Assembly: GCA_015657535.1 (NCBI GenBank)
Contig: JADHZB010001343.1
Location: forward strand, 1,083-65,082
Length of the DNA stretch: 64,000 nt
Direction: 5' to 3'
DNA from: Nephromyces sp. MM_2019
Lineage: Eukaryota; Apicomplexa; Aconoidasida; Nephromycida
The position numbers and the translations under genes are program-made. The stretch's first letter is position 1; every line of letters starts with the position of its first letter. This document shows, in pieces, positions 12,601 to 25,600 of this stretch. The notes beneath the pieces are model-generated. The model was given only the letters and a program-made list of their open reading frames with translations. It searched no databases and was not told the DNA's origin.

Positions 12601-14405
12601 CAAACAGATTCACACGAAGATGAAGAAGAGGAGGAATGAAAAAAAAATAGAGCAAAAGAAAAAGGCAATGTAAGGATTTCCTATATTTAATACATCAACA
12701 TTTTACACAAGTTCTTCAAATGAAGAAACGATAATTTTGCCACTCTGAAAAGCTGCGACCAAAATTTCAAACTGGAAAAATATCTAAACACACAGAAGCA
12801 AAACTTTACATCCAAAAAGAAGTAGTTCAACGGATGCAGACGGAAGTTAATGTAGCATCGCTGAAGCAATGGATAGTCATAAGAATATCGCGAGATTCTA
12901 TGCAAATAAACATGCCGTAAAGTAATTCAAATTCTGCCATTTTCCAGCAAATTCACCCTGCTCTTTGGTTTCCTAAACTAAACCAGAAAAAAAAACCAAA
13001 AATATAATCAGACTGCAAATTGAAAACAGCGCACACACACACACCAGCACATTACGCAAACGCACACACACACATACACTATATTCCTGCAATCAACACA
13101 CATAGTTTCACTGAAGTATTTACCTGCTGAACTCTAGCAACATATTTCGCGATCAAGTCAACTGTAGGAGCTTCATCAAAGTTTAGCCGATAGCTCTGGC
13201 ATTCTACTCGGGTCTGCAAATAAATACATGCTTTTGAAATGAAGCTGGCTTACGGTATGAAAAATATAAGCGCCTCAAAATGAGGTAAATAAACAGTGCG
13301 AGTGTTTGCGTGACTGCGTGTGTGCGTAGACGTGTATGTGTGTATCTTCGATAGAAAGATTAACCATAATTTATGAAACATAAAACAAAAAATTACACCA
13401 TAAGAATATCAAGAAGAAAAAATTTGACTTGAAAGCTTGAAAAATTGAGAATCGTGGAATGAAGCCGAAAATTTGAAATCTTACCATCTCTGCAGAAAAA
13501 TCGCATTGAGTTAAGTTGATGCAATCACACACACGCACATACGCACACACGCACACGCAAATGCACACATGCACAAACATCAGCACACACGCACACGCAA
13601 ATGCACACATGTACAAACATCAGCACACACAAGCACACACAGGCACACACACGCAAATACGCACACACATCAGCAAACACACAAGCACACACATATAGCC
13701 ACACACAGACCTACACACAGATTCACACACCTACCGACCCACACACACCAACACACAAGGAAAAAAAAGCTCAGCAGCAAATATGTTATCAGCACCAGCA
13801 AGTATCATAACTCAAGCTTCACAAACATTGAAAAAAAAGCAAAACACTGAGATTTTACTTTATCGACAAGGACCCGAGCGTCAGCGTTTAATCCAGCAAA
13901 CGATAAACAAATGTTGTCATCAAGAGTCCAAATCTTCTTGGAAGTTCTAAAAGGAGAATTCATCCAAATATAAAAAACAGTTAGTTTCAGAAATTAGAGC
14001 AACTTCAAAACTATCAAGTCAAAAGAAGAAATTGTGTAAAAAAACGCAGCATAAGCTCAAAAACATCCACACTGAAGGGCAAAAACGATAGAAAAGCATA
14101 GAAACTACCAGGAAAAATAGAAAGAACTTAACGTAATGCTCACAAACTTCAATAAAACTAGGGGGTAGCTAAGGAACAGGTGCTTGGAAAAAAAAGATAA
14201 AATCAGAGATATATATGTAATCAAGAAAGTACCGTGCTTCCTGGAGTTTAGACGCTGCCTTTCTTTCAACAACTAAGGCAATACTATCTTTTCCCTTCAC
14301 TCCAACCACGCAACCACCCCTTTTGACAGCTTCGATTGCATATTCAACTTGCAAAAGATGTCCATCAGGACTGAAGACCGTGATCGCCCTTTCGTAGTGT
14401 GACAT
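9610..14405 (-). CDS. PSMA7: 20S proteasome subunit alpha-4 (PSMA7/Pre6 type)
   Basis: Alpha-ring subunit of the 20S proteasome, a structural rather than catalytic part of the particle. Six exons, read on the minus strand: 14405-14233, 13946-13859, 13213-13124, 12113-11964, 10338-10252 and 9720-9631, all GT-AG and phase-consistent (226 residues). The N-terminus has the alpha-type signature [20 protein letters not shown]. Later come [62 protein letters not shown] and [12 protein letters not shown]. These are in the family order and resemble human PSMA7 (about 248 residues). The start ATG is at 14405-14403. The 3' end is ambiguous. Without a further intron the frame runs on from 9631 to a TGA at 9612-9610 after seven residues. 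Alternatively gtatgt at 9630 is a donor to an unseen short exon that could supply the usual Lys-rich tail. Coding sequence fills about 14% of the locus. Confidence 0.93.
10476..10586. repeat. Minisatellite, about 26-nt unit, in proteasome intron 4
   Basis: About four diverging copies of a unit like GTGAATTCAAGGGGATTTTG followed by a short TG run. It lies within the 1.6-kb intron between proteasome exons 4 and 5. Confidence 0.75.
11718..11804. repeat. Two direct 39-nt repeats, period 48
   Basis: Copies at 11718-11756 and 11766-11804 start with GTAAGCTCTACCATCT and end with CTCAGAGATGAAGC. They differ at only a few positions. A more degenerate start of a third copy lies near 11681. All are in the proteasome gene intron 4. 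Confidence 0.85.
13525..13759. repeat. Compound CA-rich array in proteasome intron 2
   Basis: An array of more than 230 nt of CACACA mixed with GCACAC, GCAAATG and ACATCAG. It includes an internal higher-order unit of about 41 nt seen at about 13550-13630. Long open frames across it on both strands are by-products of the repeat. It lies inside the intron 13214-13858. Confidence 0.9.
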
Positions 14406-15339
14406 GACGCCAAAGATTCAACTATGCAGGGGATAGTGAGGTTTATGGGATAAAATCCGCTGTATAGTGAAACAACAGGAAAAATGACTAATAAACTATT
14501 CAATTTCATAAAGGAGACTGAGCTTTTAAGGGAAAATAGGTTTTATTAACAGGAATTACTTCTACTATAAAATGACTTAAACTAAATTTCAAGCATTAAT
14601 CATTGCATTTACTGCGAAGAAATATCATTTTTTCGAGATTCTATCTGTGAAGCAACTACTAGGAAAAACTAGATAAAGAAGGGACGGAATATCTGGGAAA
14701 AAACCCAAAAGAAGAGGAAGATCACTGTCTACACACATGCCGAGAAGCGGTATGGTAGGAACGCCGCTAATAACTTCTCTCTAACCATCTTCAGAAAAGA
14801 GAAAACGGTGGAGCTAAAATCTATAGAAGGCCAGCTATATCGCATATATAATTAGATTCATCAATGTTTTATACATCTAGTACAGAGCTCAATTAAGTAA
14901 TCATAACAATCTGCTCTTACTAGGAACCACTTCTGATTCATTACAAAAGCGAGCAAGCGTGCAATTCAATTTATTTTAATGTTTTTGTATCTCATGTATA
15001 CATTTTTCATAAATTGATGAAACAAAAGAAATGGTTTCTTAAAAAGATTCATTAAAATAGATTTATTGCGGAAATCTAAAAAAATGCTCAAAATATCAAA
15101 CTAGTAATATATAGTGTACTTGCACTAAATGGAGCTAGATGATGAACAAGTGCGGAACTCAAATTCATTCTAATTACATCCTGCACAGGAAATTCCAGTC
15201 AATAAGAATATTTACTCCAGGTTAAAAGGGAAAATCTGATAAAGTAAGAGAAGCTTCTCTAGATTTTATGAAATACACATCTATAGAATATCTGATCAAA
15301 GAACTATTTTTGTACTTTTTAAATAGAATTGATTATATT

Positions 15340-15520
15340 GGAGCAATTTTCATGAAATTTGCTTGTATTTGAGCAATTTCTCATCGAGTTTACTCATCAC
15401 GAATCATTTCTCCCTCCAATTTACTTATAACGAGCCGATTCTTCCTTAAAGTTACTTATAAGGAGCCAATTCCCCCTCCAACTTAATTATCATAAACTAA
15501 TTTTCCCCAATTCAACCACG
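15340..15520. repeat. Degenerate tandem repeat, 31-nt unit
   Basis: At least five to six copies. Three consecutive copies of exactly 31 nt each start near 15400, 15431 and 15462. They share a core like GAGCCNATTC, then a C/T-rich run, then TTACTTATAA. Outer copies are more diverged. Confidence 0.8.
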
Positions 15521-16415
15521 AAAGGCTCTCCATTAAAAAAAACATCAGCCTTTATCAAGACCGACAATCTCTACGCATTTCTGGAACTTGCTTCAAAGCA
15601 AAAAACAAAGCGCGGCAAAGTTGATTAAATACAGTTTGCTACCAATTGGGAAACCTTATGAAGCGGGAAACAAAGAGGATTTAACAATTGTCGAATACGT
15701 GCCACGTTCCACATGCGCCGCACGGCTTTTTAATCGAATCTCTTACACACTGCGGAAACCCTATATGCAAGCGAGAAAATGATGTGCCGCACTACTAGCG
15801 AGTTGCCAAAAGATTGGAAACGAAAGGAAGGGTAACCGTAGCATATATATGAAGTACATATCCCATCGGTAACCGGAGCAACCGTAACCTATAAATTAAT
15901 TGGTACTGTCATCTCAACTATAACCAAGGATGCAACAAAAGGGTCAAATATGCTTTAATACCTTGCGTCTTAAATATACTATTCCTCAGAAATCTGCTCC
16001 GTGAATTAAAACAATCGAGAAATGATGCCGAGAGTTGTTGTATTGACGGAAAGCATCAGACTCGACCTGGCTTTTTCAAGATACATTTAGGATTTAACAC
16101 ACTCCTCATTGCCTCTTCCAATTTTAGCATTGAAATGGCTGCGGTACCGGTTTACAAAGGCTTAATTAGCCAATATCACTCACAGCCGCCAACGCTGAAG
16201 GAGCCTACGATAGATACTACACACACGGCATATGTGCTGATGGACTCAAAGAAAGCGGAACAGTCTGCTATTGGGAAATACCTGCACCTGCAGGTAACGG
16301 GCGCGATACCTGAGTTAGTACCGGAAACATGCTGTAGGCGGCGCAAGCACAAGAGGCTTAGCGGTTGCCTAGTATAATTTTTTAGAGTTATTTGCGAATG
16401 GTCGGTAGAGAAGCT

Positions 16416-16595
16416 GCAGAGAGTGGGAGATTTTCGTTGGATATATTGGGGAAAGGAGCAGCAGAGAGAAGGCGATTTTTAGTTAATATATTGAGAAGCC
16501 GTAGCGGCAGAGAAAAGGTGATTTTTAGTTGATATATTGAGCATCCATACCAGCAGATAGGGTATTCTTACATAATATATAGAATGTCTGCCAGC
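16416..16595. repeat. Tandem repeat, 45-46-nt unit, four copies
   Basis: Successive units begin GCAGAGAG or GCAGAGAA, then GATTTTTAGTT, then GATATATTGAG. The first three are 45-46 nt and clearly related; the fourth (from about 16552) is degenerate. Confidence 0.8.
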
Positions 16596-19500
16596 ACAAA
16601 TAGATGCTATTTTCACAAAATATCGTGAATATCTCTCTTATGCCTGGATTCCGCAAGGTAAAAAGTATTTCAGGTGTAAAAAAAAGTGCAACTAGAATCT
16701 TGCTTATTCTCATACTTTTTCGCGTCGGCAAACGAGCAGCATCTAAGGCTAATAATGGTTACTACAATATTTAGGTATTTCTTGATTAATAAAGAGCATT
16801 TCTTTGTATATAATTTCAAATTATAGCTTCTTCTCATAGCAAGAGATATCGCTCGTTACTCGTAAAGAATGAACTACCTGGGTCCTGTGGAACTAACTGC
16901 GAATTCACATGAATTTGTCTGCTTAAAAGGAAACAAAATTGAGGAGTCTCTCTAAGCTCATACTTCAGTTTTATCTGGGTAAAAAAGCCTTCAAAAAAGA
17001 GTGTTCAACCTAACGATGTAGTCGTACCACTTTGCTATTTAAAGGCTTGTTCTCAGATTTTGCCTCTAGTGAGTGGAAGAGAAGGAAAATATCCCATCAA
17101 CACTAGAAATAAGAGTAATAACCATCCCTGAAAACAACCCCAATATAATCCAAGGTACAAAAGCGGATTCATGTGTAACTTCGAATTGAAGGTTCATCAT
17201 ATTCAAGAAACGTATCAACTATTGTCAGGCAGAGATGAAAGATTGCAGAAATGAACACAAAGAATGCGTTGATTAGCCACTGCTACAATTTATGTACCAA
17301 AACTGCATTGTTGCTACGCCATAGCACATAGTATGAAGCTCCTGAAATAATTATTGGGCACACGAGTTTTTCATCAAAGGCCAGTTACTTTTAATCTCAA
17401 TAGCCTGATTTCCTCCTGAAATTTTCTTGCTGTGGGGCTCACAAGTGTTTAGAATACATGCGAGAATCACGCACACACACAAACACACACATGCGCACAT
17501 ACATGCATGCAAATTACAAACCATGACCCCACAGTAGCAGATAGACTGAATCACGGCGGTGACTCTCTTGTTCGGTTTGCCACCGATACTGCCTTTTTCA
17601 AAGGATACGCCCAGGGTTTTTTACGCTAAAGTAATGGTCTAGTTGCTGGAATAATAGAGCATCTGGAAAGGAAAGCGTAGTAAAGTATATAATAGGACTT
17701 TCATTTGCTAATGTATTTCAATGCAGTTCATTCAAGCTATCTATATTTTGGAAATTAGGAGTCAATTTCATCATTACATAGTTTCTAAGGTATATATTTG
17801 GTACTTAAAAATAGTTCAGTTTCTCTAATAGTATACAGCAAATATAGCCTGTGAATCCAAATAACACGCAGATTCTAGTGGCGTATCGAATGAGACAGCT
17901 AATTATGCATGCTGTGGCTAACTGCGGTTGCTGAACTCGTGCCACTTACATCAGCATGTATTTCTCACCAGGTGGTAAGTGGTTGGAGCTAGTTAAATTA
18001 TATCACTTCCTCTAAATGATGAAGTATCTTGATATTTTATCAATAGACATTGGAAATTACCAAATGAACCCGGCAAGCTTTGGCTAAAAAGCATTAGATG
18101 ACTCATGTAGCAATACCGGAAGATTTCTAGATATTCTTAATTGAAAGGAATGTTCAGAGGGTACCGGATGTTTCCGAATGCCTCATGCAGCATTATAGAC
18201 AATTTTCTAGATAATGGCAATATATACAAGACTTCTATGTAGAGATTTTGAACTTTTTTCTTCAAGGAATGACAACTATGTTGGAACCATCTCCTGCTTC
18301 GTTTTTTTTGTTACATAACTCCTGAATAATGATTTTTGTGTCGTATTAGGTTCGCTATAGACCTATTTCAAAGGTATGCGCAGAGAGGGCGCAGGCGACA
18401 TGCTATTACGCTTAATGAGTAGCTATTTCAAGGGCGTTGTGACGCACCGCATTTTTAAGTATCACCTCATAGAAATGAGCAATAAACCATTGAATACTAC
18501 TTTTAAACGTGGGAAATGAAACAATTTTCCTAAAGAAGTCAATTTTTCAGTATTTCATAGTCCGGTAGGAAGTCGGAATTACCGGTACATCTTGCAAAAC
18601 ACGATGCGACTAAGACGTAGTAACATTGGTGAAAACTATGAATAAATGTGCTTCTTAGGGTATTAAAATCCCATAGAAGAGATTCTAACTCGCTTCGGCT
18701 TTTACGGTAAAGACAAGGAATAATTTAAGTGACTAAAAATTTGAATGCGGCCGATCTAACTGCTGGTAACATCTTATAAGATCGGGAATCCAAAGACTTT
18801 TATGCAACTTAAGATGTCAAAGTACGATCCAAGAAAGTGGCCAAAACTTACAATGCATCGATAAAACCTCAAATCCTTACATTTTGCAAGCAATGTACCA
18901 TTGCATAGATTTTGTAATTTGATATTATTTTACAAGTGAAAGTAGCTTTTTCAGTGGAAACATCGATATTTGAGTAAGTTTCTTAATATGACTAAAAATT
19001 TTTGTGGTGTGCCATCAATAAGATATTAAGTGGGTAACTAGAGCATGAAGCTTAAAGTAACAAATCATTTATCATCGAAAATTTTGTATCTTTAGCAACC
19101 TCATACATTATCAAGGGCAAGCTAAAATTATACAATATAGCTCAAAATAACTAGTATGTCCAGGATTTGCGCCGGAGATTGGTACTTAGATGGGCATACT
19201 TACAAAAAAATGCGCAAAAAAAATTAATGCGAAAGATTCTCTTGATCATTGGCGCATGTGCTCGCCCTAAATGCACCGAAGCAAGAGATTGGTATCTTAA
19301 AACTATGTTAGCATCGCTAATTTTCTACAATAAACTATAGCTCACAACTCAAGTTTAACTTCAGACTTAAATCAACTATTAATAGAAGAGCCCAGTGATA
19401 AATTAGCATACCGCTATTAGCACATAACATCCTTTTAAAGCGCTCGCTCCAAAGGGAGAATCTTGCATATTTAATAAAAAAAAACAAAACCAAGACTAAA

Positions 19501-19622
19501 CGAATCATGCAATGTTGCTAAATGGGGTTACTTTTCAAAGAGAAAATTAGCAACTGTTATCAAACCGTATGTAATTACCAACAAACTCTACGCAAAACAA
19601 ATCTTAAGCAGAATTTGACCAT

Positions 19623-22600
19623 TTATGAGGATTTCGAGGCTTCAGGTTTACGGTAAATCATATTCTGATATTTTTCTCCCTGTTCAATTATCTTTTGCCT
19701 TTTCTTACGCCATCTCTCTGGTACCGCTCCGTCAGGGAAAACAAGTAGCTCATTTGACTTGTTGGTAACTCCTGGTTGATCGATGTTGATACGAAGAGGT
19801 CGTTCTTCTTCATAATACGTCACATTGGCGTGATCGAAAATCCAGTCAAAAACTGCCTCCGTTTCTTTTACCTTATGAAGTTTCTCCAGAAACTTGTCAG
19901 TATTTAAAAGAGGATTCTAAAAAGCAAAGCACAATTGATTCTCAGCCTTGAGCAAACTAAAATAGCGGAAAAATCCTTATATTAAAAGAACCTGGAGAAT
20001 CTACAAAGAATTTTCAGTGGCCTTTGCACTCACAAAAGCATAGGGCAAGTCCAGGGAAAGTATTTCGACTAAATTGGAGAGGAGTGCTTATAGTACCGTA
20101 TGCTTCGGAGAGGCGCTCGAAAAAGTTACTAAAAGGCTCTGAATCACAATTTTTTCGTTGCTAGCAAATCACATGATGCATCATTCCAGAAGGTGCTCCG
20201 TGTAGGTCAAAAACATGTTTATATACACAGTAGCTAGAGAAATTACTAAATTTCACGGATAAATCAAGAAAAAAAAAAGGCAAAATGTGAGCATAAACGA
20301 AAGATTTTGCAATCTTTTGCGTGCAAAAGCTACAGCACGGCGTTTTAAAATTACAGCCAGCAACGATAACCATGTGTTAAAGAGCGCTGAAAGCTAATTA
20401 CAGTATGTAATCGCAGAAATATTTAATTTTTCACCTGAGCTTTTAAAAGTAAGAGTTCTCGTAAAATATTTCCCTCATCAACGGCAATTTTTTCCTGGCT
20501 TTTTATCTTCTGAAATAAACAATGCATTCATTTCATGAGTAGCTAAATTCACGCTTTACATAATTCTAAATCATCTTCAAAAAAAGCTCTTCGAAAAAAT
20601 ACTGAAGCTACCTTTCAAAGCGAAGCAACAGGTGCACACACTAAATAGTTAAGTAGTGACTAGCAAATTGGCGAATAAAAAAGTGGTGCTACTACAAGAA
20701 TGGATCAAGCTAGCTTGAGGATGATTAAGAGGTTGAAAACTATCTCATCAAGAATCTAAAAAAAGTTTCTTAATACCTTTATTGCGAATCCAAGCTTCAA
20801 GCTATGATTCACTGCAGCTTTTGCAGATGCCTTCCATTCCCTGTAAGCAGACTCATCATTCTCATCGACTTCTTCACCCATCAGCCTTTTATGCTCCACT
20901 CTATCTTTCCAAACCTCTTGGCATTTCTCCTCCGTAATGCAATCTATGGAAACATAAATAATTTTCAAAATATAAGCACTTAAGCCTAAAACCCATGATT
21001 GAAGCCAGATCTCTTGCTAGCGTAGATGAGAGCAAGGTTCTCGCAAAATGCTAGCAAAAAAAGCAGAGTTATCCTCATTTTAGTATAGAAACTAAAAAGG
21101 GTATTTCATCGATTTTTAAACCAAAAAAAGGTAAAAATGTGAGAAAGTCCCAGAGAACACACAAAGCTCACTTTGAGGTTATGCTTCAGCGTCGCAGCGC
21201 ACAAAGTCATCACGAATTAAAAATTGAACGGATTCTGATATTGACGAAATATAAAGGCAAAATATTAAAGTCTAAATTTTACTGGAAAATGAGAGGAGTT
21301 TTGAGTAGTTGAAGAAGCAAATGCTTAGTTTAATACGAAATTTTCACAAAAAAATCTAAATTTATATCAAAGTCAAGAGGAAGATTAAAAGCAAGTCTTG
21401 TGATAAGCACGTCAAAATTTGTTTTTTTTCTGATATTTTGCAAGATTTTTTTAGTCCTCTTCAAAATTTGATGCGTTTTTGTGAAGATTAAAAAGCAGAT
21501 TTTATAGGTCTTTTCACTTGATAAAAGTAGAAGTCAATTGTTTGTAGAAGCAGTGTGCCAACCTTTTATTAATTATCTGAAAACTTCAGACATTGCTTTA
21601 TCTTTAGGTTTTATTGCAGCAAGCTCTTAAGTTGCCATTTGGGCATGCATTGCAATCAAAAGTAAAAGAAAAACGGTTTAGTGTAAAACATGCTTGCTTA
21701 TTAAGCTTTTACATTTTCTGTGTTAGAGATATCTTCCATCACGAATAAAGCTCTCAAATTAACGCTAATTCCCTCTATTATGATCTCATAAGAACTCAAA
21801 CTTAAACTCAATTTACAAGCTGTTTACGTGAGTATGGCATCCCCTCTAAAAAACTCCAAAGTTTAGCATTCAACCTGGAATATTTATACGAGTAATGCTT
21901 TCCAAAGCTTTTTCAACGGCTCCTCGCCGAGTTGAGGTGCATCTGCTCTCCAGTTCCTCTACTGCACCTTGCTCAACTTCGCTTCTAACTTGGGCTTCAG
22001 TTCTTCCGCACAACTTCAGAAAAAATTCATCTAAATTTATACAATTTTCATAGTTTTAACTTTGCAGAAAAGCCAGAAAAGTGGGAAAAATTGGCATCAT
22101 ATAGAAATCAATCAGCTACTCTTTGAATGGCTGCTGGCATAAAACATAACGCACACACACAATATCTCCAAGACAAAAGTGCAATTCAATTGTAAGGAAG
22201 CAATTTTCGTGAAAATGAGAATTGACAGCAGTGCACGATATCTTCAAAGGGCAGTAAAACACTTTTATTTGCAAGTAATGATAGCATCAAATGGGGGAAG
22301 AAATACGCAAAAAATCAAAATTTTTAAGCTTAGAAAACGTGAAAACTATCAAAAAAAGGTGTATTCTGCCTGAAGAAAACGAATAAGCAGATTTGAAATA
22401 TAAAAAGCAACAAGAAAAACAGTAAAAAAACTAAAGGAGATCTCATCAAGCCCATCAAGTTGCTAGTATAGAAAAAAACCACACACATACATCCGCAATT
22501 AGTAGTAGAACCAACAAGTGAATCTACAAAGGGAGAGACCTAAGCTAACTTTGAAAAAACAGAGATTATCAATCGCTTGAGAGCTTAATAGCTAAAGAGC

Positions 22601-25600
22601 TTTCATAGCTCATAATTTTCAATCATCAATTACAACTACGCTCCAAAAAGAGCTTAGACTCTCCTTTAAAAACATCTAATTTGACAACAAAACTGACGAA
22701 TTTGAAGATTTAAAAGGGGATCTACACTTTGATTTTAAGGTTCAAACACGTTTCTCTTCCATCTAAAGATATGGCTTCGACAAAGACGTAGAAATCTTCA
22801 CATCAGCACAAAAAGGCCCTTCCCTTTACCATTCAGCTCAGGATATTCTCGTTCACAGATTCGAAGGCAAGAAAGCTCCAGTATGGCAGGAATATAAGAC
22901 TCCTTAATCAAATCGGATTCGATTTCAGATACAAAATTATCAAACTGATCTAGCTGTGTGTGTTTCTGTGTTTGCTCTGAACTAAGAGAAACATCTTCAG
23001 AAGGATTTACTGGAGAATTCGGCATCTTCAAAGAGTGAGGAGATGTTTTGGAAGGGCCTTGAAGTTCCTGTATTGGAATATCTACCAGTACGTATTTAGT
23101 GTCTCCAGCGCGCATTCCTAGTATGCCTTCGCATAAACCATGGGGGTTCCTTGTAAAGGGTGGAGGAAATGCTGATTAATACGCTAAAACTTTGATGAAG
23201 CTTTCGTGAGCCAATGGAAAAGACGAGTTAATGAAATGAAAAAAAATCATCAGAAAAATATTGAACTGAGAAAAATACAGGGGGTTAGGGATTCTATCAA
23301 TGTTTATGCTGTGTGTGTGTTGGTGTGTGCTGGTGCATGTGTATTGGTGTGTGCTGGTGAGTGTGTATTGGTATGTGTCTCTGTGTGTGTATCTATCTAT
23401 GCGTACCTATCTCTCTCTCTATGCGTGCGTGCGTGCGTGTGCACATTTTCTTTCGCTCAAACTTTTACACAAACACACGCCAGCGAAGCTCAAAGAAAAG
23501 CATACAAAATCGAAAGCTCATATGAACACACACACACACACACACACACACACCACTAACCAATGGTTTTCCATCACGATGGACTCGACTGAATTCTTTT
23601 GAATTATTTCATCATTTAATGGGATAAGCTTTTCCTTTGCAGCATCAACATTCAAGAAAAACTCTGAAATATCATCTCCTTCTTTGGAGAAATCTGCAGA
23701 TGCTGCATTCCCATCTGAGCGATGTTTTGCTTTACTCTTTCCCGGAACTTTTTCAGAGAAAGCTTCGTCATAATGAAATGCATTTACTACCTTTACATCC
23801 ACCAAATCACCCCAGTTTGCTTCTCTAGCGTTGCTTACATCCTCACCTACCCTTGCATGGAGCTTCCTGACAGTGTGGAGCAATAAGTAGTAATTTTGCG
23901 TCAAAAGCTGGGATGGTGTGTGTTGCGATAGAAAACTTGGGAAAACAACGCAAAAAACATCAATAACAGGTTAGAGAATCCCACTAGAGTTTGGAAGATT
24001 CCCACAGATATTTGTTTTCGATGAAAAACAGCAAAGAAAATTGTAGAACAAACACCTAAATGAAATTTTTTCTAAAGAAATTCTCCATCAATTCTTCCAT
24101 ATAGAGAGCTTATCGTAAAAAATCAAATTAATAGAAAAGCTAGAGCTTTGTATTCAATTCCTGCCACACCATCAAATAGATTATGCCAAAGGAAGGTTTT
24201 AAGCTTAAAAACCGGGAATTTTTTGCAAAAAAAGACATTTTTCTCAATTTTTTGACGATGTTTTTATCGAAATAAAAGAGGGAAAAAACTTCTTCTAGAA
24301 AGCCTAATAATATTATCAGCATTAGTATGTGCTGCTAATATGATAATCTACCTATTAAGCACACTTGAGTTATATATTTTTTAGGCATCTCAATAGAGTA
24401 CATAGTGTGGATAGTCGTGGCAGAAAAATTTTGAGAAAAAACAAATTTGAAGGAGAAATCCTTGAAAAAGCTAAATTTCAGTGTATAAAAGTATAAAATA
24501 AACAAAGAATTTGAAGAGATAAAAAGGAGTGTTTGGAACGCTGTTTATAGGGTGGTTAATATTATGAATTAAATGGTTAATAATGTGGAACTTCCATGAA
24601 ATTCCATAATAAAACGGCCAATCACAGTGCTTTATAGTTTGACTGAATCATTTTGATTGTGTATTTAACGTCTGATACGCGACGATTTGCTAATCTGAGA
24701 TACACGCTATTTACAAAACAAAAGATGTCGTTGCTTAGTTAAAGAGGGGAAAGCCTAGTAAAAAAAAACTCAATAGCAGGAAGAGAAAAAAAGGTTGAAT
24801 GATCATAAAACGACGAAGAAGAGGAGGAAGAAGACGACGAAACACTTAAGAAAGAAGATAAAGAAAAAATTAATTTACAAACAACACAAAAAACTGCAGA
24901 ATCGCACACACAGCCTACCTAAGCTGCTGGGCAGTCGTACTCCAGAGCAGGCCTTTGGGATATGGTGGTTTTGCAACCTCCAACTGCATTTATAATTTTT
25001 ATAGAAAAACATATTATCTTGCCTTGAAAAAGAATAACTTTTTCAGTTTTCAACCTTGGAATCTCTTCCGACATACAATTATACTGGTAATGAAATTCTT
25101 TTGTTTCTTCCAAAAATGATAAAATAATTGCGACTTGTAAATTTTTTAAAACTTACAAAACAGATAAAACCACCGATTTCTAAAACTATTGACTCCGCTA
25201 ATGAAGAAGGAACTTTTTGAACTATCAACTTTTCAGTTTAAAATTTTGCAAATTAATCAATTTAATCCAATTTCTTCTCCTTTCATCAGTATCGTCTTCT
25301 TCTTCAGCTTCTTCAGCTTTTTCAGCTTCTTCAGCTTCTTCAGCTTCTTCAGCTTCTTCAGCTTTTTCAGCTTCTTCAGCTTTTTCAGCTTCTTCAGCTT
25401 TTTCAGCTTCTTCAGCTTCTTCAGCTTCTTCAGCTTCTTCTTCAGCTTCTTCAGCTTCTTCAGCTTCTTCAGCTTCTTCTTCAACTTCTTCTTCTTCTTC
25501 TTCTTCAACTTCTTCAACTTCTTCTTCAGCTTCTTCTTCGTCATCTCCCTCGTCATCTTCTTCGTCATCTTCCTCATTTGAGAAATGTTTGCAAAATTTT

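Larger units (their letters stand above)
14406..19622. other. Intergenic region upstream of the proteasome gene, no gene recognised
   Basis: This separates the start of the proteasome gene from the 3' end of the trigger-factor gene, both on the minus strand. The proteasome promoter should lie just above 14405, but I see no clear TATA or other motif. A plus-strand frame at 16135-16377 begins with a real ATG and runs 80 codons, with no recognisable similarity and no splice partners. Two degenerate tandem repeats (15340-15520 and 16416-16595) are listed separately. Confidence 0.45.

Noticed and set aside
13516..13850. His/Thr-rich open frames on the plus strand
   Set aside because: Translation of a CA-rich microsatellite inside an intron of the proteasome gene on the opposite strand.
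23206..23602. Cys/Val-rich plus-strand frames ending in a His-Thr run
   Set aside because: Products of TG and CA repeats in a trigger-factor intron and of antisense reading of its exon.
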